DNA from: Streptomyces olivochromogenes
GTDB lineage: Bacteria; Actinomycetota; Actinomycetes; Streptomycetales; Streptomycetaceae
DNA: 64,000 nt
Assembly: GCF_021538895.1 (NCBI RefSeq)
Contig: NZ_JADDRL010000035.1
Span: 1-64,000 of the forward strand
Direction of reading: 5' to 3'
This document shows positions 43,402 to 51,311 of the stretch, piece by piece; the stretch's first letter is position 1; every line of letters begins with the position of its first letter. A program made the position numbers and the translations under genes. The notes beneath the pieces were generated by a model that was not told the DNA's origin, did not search any database, and worked only from the letters and a program-made list of their open reading frames with translations.

Positions 43402-46285
43402 GGATCACCTCCAGGCCGTCGAAGGGGCTGTAGCGAAGCGCAAATCCTGCCAGCCGGGTCTGACAATCCTCATCGAGCGCAAGAATCAGCTGGTCAGACA
43501 GCCACGGACTGTCCTTGCCCTGCCACGCGGGCACATACAGCTGCTCCAGTTCCGCGATCGCCCGGTCCAGGGTCTCGGCATAGGAGAACTGGATGGGAAG
43601 CCGCAGCCCGCAACTGGCCGCCGCCCGCGCCACGAACGACGCAGGGGCCTGATCCTGCGGCAGCACGAGACCACCGCGCGCCCGCCCCTTCCTGTCCGCC
43701 TCCAGCCACGGCAGGGTGGCCAGCGCGCCATCGGCACGCCGCTGCACGACGACGACCTCAAGGCTCTCCCGGCTGTCGCGGACCTGCGCCCGCCCGGCCC
43801 GGGTGTCGTCAGCGTCGCCCACCCCGGCTGCCACCCAGCCGAACAGAGGCCGGCCGGGGCGGCCGACGTCACCGAGCCGGAACACCGCCGCCCGCCCTTC
43901 CTGGTCGGCCCGATGCCCCTCGAACTGCGCACGCGCCTCCTGCAGCACCTGCGCCCAAGACTCTGGCCCGACCGACGCCTCGCCGTACGCCCCTTGCACG
44001 AGCGGACTGATATCCGCAGGAAGCCGCACGCAACGCTGCCGCCCGCCGTCGAGATGGGGCCCCAGCACCGCAGCCGACCGCAGCAGCGCATACGCCCCGT
44101 ACACCGCGACCGACCCGCGCACTGGGGCGGGCACCTCCATCTCCCAGTCGGCACCCGTCAGCAGACACAGTGCCTTCTGCAGCCGCACAGGCCGATCTTC
44201 CTGGTTTTCCCCGCGCTGATGGCGGTGCAGCCGGCCCATCCGCTGCAGCAGCAGGTCCACCGGGCACAAGTCGCTGACGAGCAGGTCGAAGTCCACATCC
44301 AAGGACTGCTCGGCCACCTGGCTGGCCACCACGATGTGCCTGCCCACCGGCCTGCTCGTCTCCTTGCCGGGCGGCCCGAACCGCATCCGCAGATCACTGT
44401 CTTTGCCCGCACGGTCGACGTCGACGAAACAAGAGTGCGCGACCGTGACAGCACCGTCACCGAACCTCTCCTTCAGCACCCCCGCGGTCTCCAGCACCCG
44501 CTTGACCGTGTTCCGCACGACCAAGACGCAGCCCCCGTCCACCAGCTCCCTCTCCAGCCGGTCGGCGAGAACATCCAGGCCATCGGCAAGGCGCTCCAAC
44601 CGCACATCCGTGGTCCGGGCCGAAGCCTGCGGACAGCGAACCACCGGAACGCCACCGGGGGTGACCGCGGTCAGCAACGGATACTCCCGAATGCCCTCGA
44701 CAGCCTCGGTCGGGTCCGCGGTACCCGCGTATGCCTCGACCAACTGCCGTCGGCGCGCGGCAGGCAGGGTCGCGGACAGCACGACCACCGGAACCTTGTA
44801 GGCCCCCAGCCAGGCCAGCACCCGGTCCAGATACACGCTCATATAGGCGTCGTAGGCATGCGCCTCGTCGATCACGACGACCTTGCCCGCGACAGCGAGG
44901 TGACGCAGCGCCAGGTGTCGGCTCTTCAGCCCGGCGAAGAGCAGCTGGTCGACTGTACCGGCCACGAACGACGCCAGCATCGCCCGCTTACGACCGCGCA
45001 GCCAGGCATGCGCCACAAGCTCAGCACTCGCACACCGCGCCCGGTCCCCCGACCCATCGGCAGACACCACAGCATCCAGATCGACCGCGGCAACCCGCCC
45101 GCCCCGCGCCAGCAGCCCGGCGAAGTCCTCATTGAGAGCCGCTTTGGAGTGGGCCAGATGCACCGAGTGCCGGGCACCGCCGTCACCGGGCAATCGCTTC
45201 AGCCACTTCAGCAGACGCGAGAACATGGCGTTGCCCGTCGCCATCGTGGGCAACGCAAAAAACACCCCACCCGCACCCGACCGCGCCGCGAACACCTCGG
45301 CCACAGCAAGCGCGGCCTCGGTCTTCCCCTCCCCCATCGGCGCCTCGATCACCATCAGCCCCGGCACAGCCATCTCCCGGGCAAGCCCCACAGCCGCTTC
45401 CTGAACCGGCCGAACCTTCGCTCCCACCGGAAGCCCGAACCGGGACACCAGCAACTCCTGCGCATCCCCCACGGGCTCCTCCGCCCGCCACGGCGCCGGC
45501 AGATCCAGCCCCCGCCACGCGGCCGCCAGACGCTCCTGGCCACTACAAGACGCCGCATCCGGGAAGTACGGGAAAAGGTCAGGGTTGCTGGCGATCCAGT
45601 CCGACACGATGACCACGGCAGTGAGCAAGACCTGCACAGGCTGCGGCAGCTTCACTGTCCGCCACGCCTCAAGCCTGTCCTCCACGCCGAAATGCTGCGC
45701 GGTTGCCTCGAGCAACTCATGCTGCACAGCTCGCCATGCCCCGCTACTGCGACCCGGAGTACGCAGCAGCTCCTCATGGTCGTACAGGGCCTTGATCTGG
45801 CCGTTCTCCGGCGGCACCCCATGATGGCCACCGACAGCGACAGTGAACTGCCCCGTCTGCTTCGGCACCCACCCGTGCCGCTCCTCCAACCACTCACCGA
45901 GCAGCACTTGCCCAGCCAGCCCGTGCGGCGCAAGCCGCCGATCCGGGCCCATCGCCTGGCGGGATCGCATCTCAAGACCCTGTTCCCGCATGGCATCGGC
46001 AAGTTGATCCACCTGGCAGGCGAATGCTGGGGTGGCCTTGCCGATGTCGTGCACACCCGCGAGCCAGACGACGAGCTTGCGCCCGTCCACTTCCCCACCG
46101 GGCAACGGCTCAGCGATCAGCCTCCGCAGACCAGCAGGCAGCCACTCGTCCCACAGCAGGCCGGCTACCGCAGCACTGTCCTCTATGTGCCGCCACAACG
46201 GCAGCCAGCCGTCCGTACCAGGCTCGTACTTGGCCCACGCCGACCTGGCGGGCTTCCCTAGCTGGCCACTCAGCCCTAACTGCAA
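43394..46285 (-). CDS. cas3: CRISPR-associated nuclease-helicase Cas3
   Basis: 963 residues. I place the start at TTG 46285 (GAGGGGGC 6 bases upstream) because homology begins at SGQLGKPARSAWAKYEPGTD GWLPLWRHIEDSA; a frame open to 46489 would add unrelated residues. HD nuclease: WLAGVHDIGKATPAFACQ and VGGHHGVPPENGQ. Helicase: MGEGKTEAALAVAE (Walker A), VVVIDEAHAYDAYM (DEAH box), VVVLSATLPAARRR (motif III) and SLDVDFDLLVSDLCPVDLLL QRMGRLHRHQ (motif VI). First gene of the operon. Degrades targets marked by Cascade. Confidence 0.95.
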   Translation of the reverse strand: MQLGLSGQLGKPARSAWAKYEPGTDGWLPLWRHIEDSAAVAGLLWDEWLPAGLRRLIAEPLPGGEVDGRKLVVWLAGVHDIGKATPAFACQVDQLADAMREQGLEMRSRQAMGPDRRLAPHGLAGQVLLGEWLEERHGWVPKQTGQFTVAVGGHHGVPPENGQIKALYDHEELLRTPGRSSGAWRAVQHELLEATAQHFGVEDRLEAWRTVKLPQPVQVLLTAVVIVSDWIASNPDLFPYFPDAASCSGQERLAAAWRGLDLPAPWRAEEPVGDAQELLVSRFGLPVGAKVRPVQEAAVGLAREMAVPGLMVIEAPMGEGKTEAALAVAEVFAARSGAGGVFFALPTMATGNAMFSRLLKWLKRLPGDGGARHSVHLAHSKAALNEDFAGLLARGGRVAAVDLDAVVSADGSGDRARCASAELVAHAWLRGRKRAMLASFVAGTVDQLLFAGLKSRHLALRHLAVAGKVVVIDEAHAYDAYMSVYLDRVLAWLGAYKVPVVVLSATLPAARRRQLVEAYAGTADPTEAVEGIREYPLLTAVTPGGVPVVRCPQASARTTDVRLERLADGLDVLADRLERELVDGGCVLVVRNTVKRVLETAGVLKERFGDGAVTVAHSCFVDVDRAGKDSDLRMRFGPPGKETSRPVGRHIVVASQVAEQSLDVDFDLLVSDLCPVDLLLQRMGRLHRHQRGENQEDRPVRLQKALCLLTGADWEMEVPAPVRGSVAVYGAYALLRSAAVLGPHLDGGRQRCVRLPADISPLVQGAYGEASVGPESWAQVLQEARAQFEGHRADQEGRAAVFRLGDVGRPGRPLFGWVAAGVGDADDTRAGRAQVRDSRESLEVVVVQRRADGALATLPWLEADRKGRARGGLVLPQDQAPASFVARAAASCGLRLPIQFSYAETLDRAIAELEQLYVPAWQGKDSPWLSDQLILALDEDCQTRLAGFALRYSPFDGLEVIRD

Positions 46286-46509
46286 TGCGCCCCCTCGAAC
46301 AGGCCATGTCTGATGAATACAGCAAGCGCTCACACAAGGTGACTGCTTCTGGCATAGAGACCCCGGCATGCAACTGGCAGCCCATAGCGACCTGGGGTTG
46401 TCGCAGCCGCCGTTCGGCGCCAACTGCACTGTGATCAGGGGTGTTTGACACCTCAGGTTTGGGTGCCCCAGTATCGCCACCAACTGCACAACGATTCAAG
46501 GGGAGTCCG
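46286..46509. promoter_or_regulatory. divergent promoter region cas3 / small membrane gene
   Basis: Contains two related boxes exactly 60 bp apart: GCGCCAACTGCACTGTGAT (about 46417) and CGCCACCAACTGCACAACGAT (about 46475), sharing CCAACTGCAC--NGAT. They could bind a regulator of the cas operon. Confidence 0.45.
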
Positions 46510-46728
46510 ATGCCCGGGTGGTTACGATGGCTACTGGTGATCGCAGGAGTGATCGTCATCTTCTGGTTGACTCTCCTGCTGGGCAGGTTCTTGCCCTTCG
46601 GAGAGCCCGATGACGATGCGGTCAGATGGGGGATCGCAACGGCGCTGGCAAGCGCCGTCTCTGCCGTTGCAGGGTTGCCCATGGTCCGCTGGGCGGAGGC
46701 AAAACCAGGCCACTCCCAGGACTCATGA
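46510..46728 (+). CDS. small membrane protein divergent to cas3
   Basis: 72 residues from ATG 46510 (AAGGGGAG upstream). MPGWLRWLLVIAGVIVIFWL TLLLGRFLPFG and WGIATALASAVSAVAGLPMV RWAEA: two membrane helices. No known Cas-accessory match that I recognise. Confidence 0.55.
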   Translation: MPGWLRWLLVIAGVIVIFWLTLLLGRFLPFGEPDDDAVRWGIATALASAVSAVAGLPMVRWAEAKPGHSQDS

Positions 46729-46820
46729 GCCTTGAAACCCGCCTGCACAGGCAGAGGATGGCGTGACTAAGCTCGCGCACCGAACCAGCAAGACTTTCGC
46801 TGGCCACGATGCACCTACTC

Positions 46821-47322
46821 GTGCTCCCCATCTCCATGGGGATGGTCCCGATTCCAGGGGCGTACCGTCTTGCTCCCCGCACCCGCGGGGATGGTTCCCA
46901 TCCACGCCCGTACGCGGTTCGAGGCGGAGCGTGCTCCCCACAGACGCGGGGATGGTCCCTTGGCGTACGCGGCGTCACGCTTGGGGGTGGCGTGCTCCCC
47001 GCAGACGCGGAGATGGTTCTGAGTACGACCGGCTGCGGCTGCGGAAGCTGCAGTGCTGCCCACACCAGCGGGAATGTCCCCATGCCGATGAGCGAGTTCG
47101 CGAAGTACCGCTCCTGCTCCCCGCTCAGGCGGGGATGGTCCCACCGTCTGCATGGCGAATATCTGGGGCATATGGTGCTCCCCGCGCGAGCGGGGATGGT
47201 CCTGTCGTTACGACCGCGATAATCAGGAATGTGGTGCTCCCTGTGCAGACGGGGCTGGTCCCACGCGGATGCCCGGCCGTGTCCTGAGGGGCGCGTGCTG
47301 CCCGCTCGCGCGGGGATGGTCG
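46821..47322 (+). CRISPR. CRISPR array 2, about 9 degenerate repeats
   Basis: Repeats at about 46821, 46870, 46931, 46992, 47053, 47114, 47175, 47234 and 47295. All are recognisable as GTGCTCCCCGC-----GCGGGGATGGTCCC, but nearly every copy differs and some break the hairpin (CTCCCCATCTCCATGGGGATGG; GTGCTGCCCACACCAGCGGG). The first spacer is only 20 bp. Orientation is opposite to array 1. It looks like an old array no longer maintained. Confidence 0.85.
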
Positions 47323-47437
47323 GGAGGATTTGACGGGCGGTGGATGCCGCGACGGATCGGCCCGAACCACTTTCTTGTCCAGGTCTGTCAGCGGCCCGGG
47401 TCAGGATGGCAGACACTGTGGGTGGGGAGGGGCGAGA

Positions 47438-48235
47438 ATGAGAAGACAGGATCTCGCGGACGCACTGGACGCCGAGTTGATGAAGAGGCTGCTGCCGACA
47501 TCCGCCATCCAAACCTTGGGTGCATGGTTGTCTGGGGCTGGCGCTCGGTACGCGGCCGGGGTCGGCGGTCACGCCGTGGAGTACACCCCTATGCACTGGG
47601 CAGGTGTCGAGCCGTGGCCTGACCGGTTTTCTGAGCTGACACAGGCGCGGACCGCGATGGTCAGTCGTGCCCAGGTGGTCGCGGCTGTGGGGGAGGCAGT
47701 CGAACGTCGCGAGTGGTCCGAGGCTCTTGTGGCGTCGTATGTGTGGGGACAGGGCAGAACGGGATACGGTCCCCACCGCCTCAAGGAGATCTTGGCGGAG
47801 CCGGCGGTCGCACCTGCACTGGCGGAGGCAGCTTCGGTGCTTAAGGAGGACAACGCGGCCGCGGCTTATCGTGTTCTGTACGGAGCGGTGAAGGGACTGG
47901 GCCCGGCCTTCTTCACCAAACTCTTCTATTTCCTGGACCTGGCTGTGGATGGCCCGAGTTCTCCGCGAGCACTGATCCTCGACCAGAGGGTCGCGAACAT
48001 TCTGCGTGCCCACGCTACGCGAGTCGGGTTGGCCATGGGCCTGCCGTCTGTGGCGGCTGTGGCTGACTGGATCTGGTCTGACGGCGGCTGGACGCCACAC
48101 CGGTACGACGTCTATCTGGAGTGGATGACCGCCGCAGCCGGGCAGCTTGCCGAGTCTGGAGTCGGGTGGCCTGTCGCGAGCCCGGACCTGCTAGAACTGG
48201 CGCTCTTCAGCGGGGTTTGGGACCCAACAGCCTAG
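47438..48235 (+). CDS. OGG-fold DNA-glycosylase-like protein
   Basis: 265 residues from ATG 47438 (GGGGAGGGGCGAGA upstream). After a 60-residue N-terminal part with HWAGVEPWPDRFSELTQART, a helical domain reads AYRVLYGAVKGLGPAFFTKL FYFLD then SPRALILDQRVANILRAHAT. This resembles the helix-hairpin-helix GPD region of 8-oxoguanine glycosylase-like proteins, where a Lys and an Asp (candidates K in FFTKLF, D in ILDQRV) are catalytic. Proteins annotated as OGG-fold occur in bacterial accessory regions. It lies alone between two CRISPR arrays, so an anti-phage role is plausible but unproven. Confidence 0.6.
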   Translation: MRRQDLADALDAELMKRLLPTSAIQTLGAWLSGAGARYAAGVGGHAVEYTPMHWAGVEPWPDRFSELTQARTAMVSRAQVVAAVGEAVERREWSEALVASYVWGQGRTGYGPHRLKEILAEPAVAPALAEAASVLKEDNAAAAYRVLYGAVKGLGPAFFTKLFYFLDLAVDGPSSPRALILDQRVANILRAHATRVGLAMGLPSVAAVADWIWSDGGWTPHRYDVYLEWMTAAAGQLAESGVGWPVASPDLLELALFSGVWDPTA

Positions 48236-48491
48236 TATCACCGCTGGTCCCGCGAAGGCGGGCTACCCGGGCCAGGGGCCCGGCCTGCTCCCCGCAACTA
48301 CAGGGAGGAGATCCTCCCTTAGGCGTGAGCCAACGTGCTCCGTGTGCCGAGGGGATGAGCCTTGAATTCCCGTCCGTGCAGCGGAGGTGGGGTCCGCCAG
48401 CAACATCCCTTCTACGGCGGCAGGTCGATATGTCCGTTTCGGCGAAAGTACTGAACTACAAGCCTGTTGCCCGATAGATATGCAGGTCAGC
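48236..48491 (+). promoter_or_regulatory. leader region of array 3 with two repeat remnants
   Basis: CTGCTCCCCGCAACTACAGGG (48285) and GTGCTCCGTGTGCCGAGGGG (about 48335) look like decayed repeats. The last 70 bp (AAAGTACTGAACTACAAGCC, GATAGATATGCAGG) are AT-richer and directly precede three intact repeats, as expected for a leader. Confidence 0.5.
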
Positions 48492-48642
48492 CTGCTCCCC
48501 GCACCCGCGGGGATGGTCCCACGCCGAGGACGTCGAGGGTGCACGACGTGCTCTGCTCCCCGCACCCGCGGGGATGGTCCCGCCGAGTGGCGGCGGATGC
48601 GGGACACCGACCCCTGCTCCCCGCACCCGCGGGGATGGTCCC
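48492..48642 (+). CRISPR. CRISPR array 3, three identical repeats
   Basis: Repeats at 48492, 48553 and 48614, each CTGCTCCCCGCACCCGCGGG GATGGTCCC, with two 32-bp spacers. The same repeat opens array 4 at 51312. Good repeat quality suggests a recently active short array. Confidence 0.93.
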
Positions 48643-49057
48643 GACCGGCAGGGTCTACCGACGGAATTCGCTGGCCTGCGGAAACGTGGCCCGCGTTGTG
48701 TGGATTTCCCGTGCTGGACCGTCAAGGTTCCCGGGTGAACTATCACGTGTCTCCCTGACGATGAGGTAGCCCCCGAAGTGTGACCAGCGGTGCCTCAGAC
48801 GGAGTGAGACTTCGGTGGGCGGCCCGTCCCAGTCAACTCGAGGTTAGGGGCTCCTTGGGCTGCCGACGGAACTACCGACCTGGGTCTCAGCGGGTTGCCC
48901 TTGTGTAGCGATCTTCGTGATCAACGCGCCCGATTCCCCGGAGATACGCCGCTGGCTCATGCCACGAGCGTTGGGCTTGCGCAGCTTGCCTTCCCGGTCG
49001 GCTCCGGCAGCGACGTCAATCATGGGAATGTCGTTCGGGGTCCTGCATGATCATCGT
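48643..49057. other. intergenic, upstream of the NACHT gene
   Basis: No gene or repeat recognised. Several possible starts for the NACHT gene (48917, 49022, 49058) lie at its right end. Confidence 0.4.
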
Positions 49058-51178
49058 GTGAGACGTGTACCAAAGTGGGTTCCACCGCTGTTCGTACTCA
49101 TGGCCGGCGCATTCTTGGTGTGGTACATCACGCGCGGCCATCGAGTCGCCAGTCTGATCGCTGCTGTCACTGCGTTCACCCTCCTGCTGGGGATACCGGC
49201 CGCGGTGATCGCCGTGCTCCGACTTGGCAAGAGCGGACCAACGCCCGCCCGGCTGGAGGACGTGGCCGACCAACTCGCCCGAGGGGTACATCAACAGTGG
49301 GAGACTGAGGCACAGGTACGCCGTCTCAACGACCCTTTCCCGCTGTCGGTCGAATGGGTCGCAGCCGAAGCGGACCTGGTTGAATCGTGGCCCCACTTGA
49401 AGGAGCTGGCCGGTGACTGGCCAGGCCAGTCCCCCGAAGCCACCTTCACGTGGGCTGCGAGCCCTCGAGGGCTGGCCGGCAGTGGGGGTGAGATCGCCCA
49501 GGTCTTCGAACGCGTCCCCACCCGCCGCCTGGTCATCCTCGGCGAATCCGGCTCCGGCAAGACCGTGCTGTTCATTCGCTTCCTGCTTGCTCTGCTCAAA
49601 AACCGGACGTCCGGTGGCCCGGTCCCGGTCTTGTTCTCTCTCGCAGCGTGGGATCCAGTGCGGCAGGACCTGTACACCTGGATGGCCGACGAGCTCATCC
49701 GCGACCACCCTGCCCTGCGCGCACTCGTTCCCGCCGACCTGTCGCCAGCCGGAACCGTCACCCAAGCACGCGCTCTGCTTGCGGAGCGGCTGATCCTGCC
49801 CATCCTCGACGGCCTGGACGAAGTCCCCCAGGCCATGCGTGCCAGGGCCCTGGACAACATCAACCAGGTACTACCTGCCGGCCAGCCGCTGGTGCTCTCC
49901 AGCCGCACCGCCGAGTATCGGAGCGCCCTGGCAACGCCAGCCGGGACCACCCTTCTCCTGAATGGAGCCGCAGGCATCCGCCTCCTCCCACTGGATCCCG
50001 CGAAAGCGGCCGCCTATCTGGAACGCGACGCCGGAGGTTCCGGCACCGGGGCTGCAAACCGCTGGAGACGGGTCACCGCTTCACTGAGCACCGACACCCC
50101 TGTCTCCCAGGCACTGAGCACCCCACTTGGCCTGTTCTTGGCTCGCACCATCTACAACCCCCGCCCCGACGAACAGATCGTCGCCCTCCCCGACCCCAGC
50201 GAACTCATCGACCAGGCCCGCTTCCCCACTCGCCAGGACATCGACACTCACCTGTTTGCTGCCTTCATCCCCGCCGCCTACCGCCACCACCCCGTACGGT
50301 GGAGCGCCCAACAGGCCCAGCGCACGTTCACCTTCCTGGCCGGCCACCTCCAAGACACCCTCGATGGCACCCCCGACCTCGCCTGGTGGCAACTCTCCAA
50401 AGTCCTCCGGCACTTTCAGGAAATCACGGTTGGGCTCACGGTCGGGCTCATCGGCTCGTTGCCACTCCTCCTACTGGTGCCGTTCGAGGGAGACCTCGCG
50501 GCCGGAATCACTTCGTGGCTCGTCCTTGTGATGCTGTGCCTGGTGCCGGCAACAATGCTCGCCTCGTCCGCAGGAAGGAGAAAGCCAAGTTCTGCGATCC
50601 GCTGGAGCTGGAAAGGGAAGTCCTGGTTCACGGTAGGGCTCAGCTTCGGATTCTTGTTCGGATTGATCTTCGGGTCCTTGGTCGGCTCCACGTACGGGTT
50701 CCGGACCGGCCTTATCAGCGGACTCGCGGGCGGGCTTCCGTTCGTGGTCCTGGGAGGACTGAGGTCGGTACACCCGGACCTGGACAAGACCGTGGGGCCA
50801 GGCGTGATCCTGGCTAGGGACCGCCGCACCTTCTGTGTTCTTACGGTCGCGGGCGGACTCGCGGGCGCACTCGCGAGCGTCCTTGCGACCTTGCTGGAAC
50901 TTGGGTTTGGAGTAGACCCGGCCGGGCTCGCAGGCCGGTTCCTGTTCGGTCTTGTCTTTGGGATCCCGGTCGGCCTTCTGATCGGACTTGCTCGGTCGGT
51001 GTGGGTGGATTTTCTGGTGGCACGGATAAGACTGGCCCTATTGGGACACCTGCCCTGGCGTTTCATGACTTTCCTCGCTGATGCCCACGAGCGGCGAGGC
51101 GTACTGCGACAGGTGGGAGCGGTGTACCAGTTCCGCCACATCGACCTTCAGCGTCACCTCACAAGACATCAGCCTTGA
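49058..51178 (+). CDS. NACHT-family STAND NTPase with multi-pass membrane C-terminus
   Basis: About 706 residues from GTG 49058 (MRRVPKWVPPLFVLMAGAFL); ATG 49022 would add 12 residues and none has a clear ribosome binding site. Two N-terminal membrane helices come first. The NACHT domain follows: LVILGESGSGKTVLFIRFLL (P-loop), LPILDGLDEVPQAMRARALD (Walker B with the D-G-L-D-E signature) and LVLSSRTAEYRSAL. The last 280 residues contain repeated Gly-rich hydrophobic segments (GLTVGLIGSLPLLLLVPFEG, FGFLFGLIFGSLVGSTYGF, GRFLFGLVFGIPVGLLIGLA), ending GAVYQFRHIDLQRHL, common in Streptomyces NACHT proteins. NACHT proteins are known anti-phage sensors. Position between arrays fits defence. Confidence 0.85.
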   Translation: MRRVPKWVPPLFVLMAGAFLVWYITRGHRVASLIAAVTAFTLLLGIPAAVIAVLRLGKSGPTPARLEDVADQLARGVHQQWETEAQVRRLNDPFPLSVEWVAAEADLVESWPHLKELAGDWPGQSPEATFTWAASPRGLAGSGGEIAQVFERVPTRRLVILGESGSGKTVLFIRFLLALLKNRTSGGPVPVLFSLAAWDPVRQDLYTWMADELIRDHPALRALVPADLSPAGTVTQARALLAERLILPILDGLDEVPQAMRARALDNINQVLPAGQPLVLSSRTAEYRSALATPAGTTLLLNGAAGIRLLPLDPAKAAAYLERDAGGSGTGAANRWRRVTASLSTDTPVSQALSTPLGLFLARTIYNPRPDEQIVALPDPSELIDQARFPTRQDIDTHLFAAFIPAAYRHHPVRWSAQQAQRTFTFLAGHLQDTLDGTPDLAWWQLSKVLRHFQEITVGLTVGLIGSLPLLLLVPFEGDLAAGITSWLVLVMLCLVPATMLASSAGRRKPSSAIRWSWKGKSWFTVGLSFGFLFGLIFGSLVGSTYGFRTGLISGLAGGLPFVVLGGLRSVHPDLDKTVGPGVILARDRRTFCVLTVAGGLAGALASVLATLLELGFGVDPAGLAGRFLFGLVFGIPVGLLIGLARSVWVDFLVARIRLALLGHLPWRFMTFLADAHERRGVLRQVGAVYQFRHIDLQRHLTRHQP

Positions 51179-51311
51179 TCAGCCGAAGCCGTACACCGCC
51201 ACACGCTTCCGCCGCTGTGGACCCACTCATTTCGTCGCCCAACGCATTCCGTCACCCCGCGAGCGCCATTTCGTCGGTTCGCCGGCAGCGGGCGGAGTAT
51301 CAGCGGCTGCT
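51179..51311 (+). promoter_or_regulatory. leader-side region of array 4
   Basis: 133 bp between the NACHT stop and the first repeat. CATTTCGTCGCCCAACGCATT and CATTTCGTCGGTTCGCC contain a repeated ATTTCGTCG. Likely leader by position; no AT-rich tract as clear as in array 1. Confidence 0.4.

Noticed and set aside
43367..46261. 964-codon plus-strand frame opposite cas3
   Set aside because: Antisense shadow of a certain gene in GC-rich DNA; no domain and no ribosome binding site.
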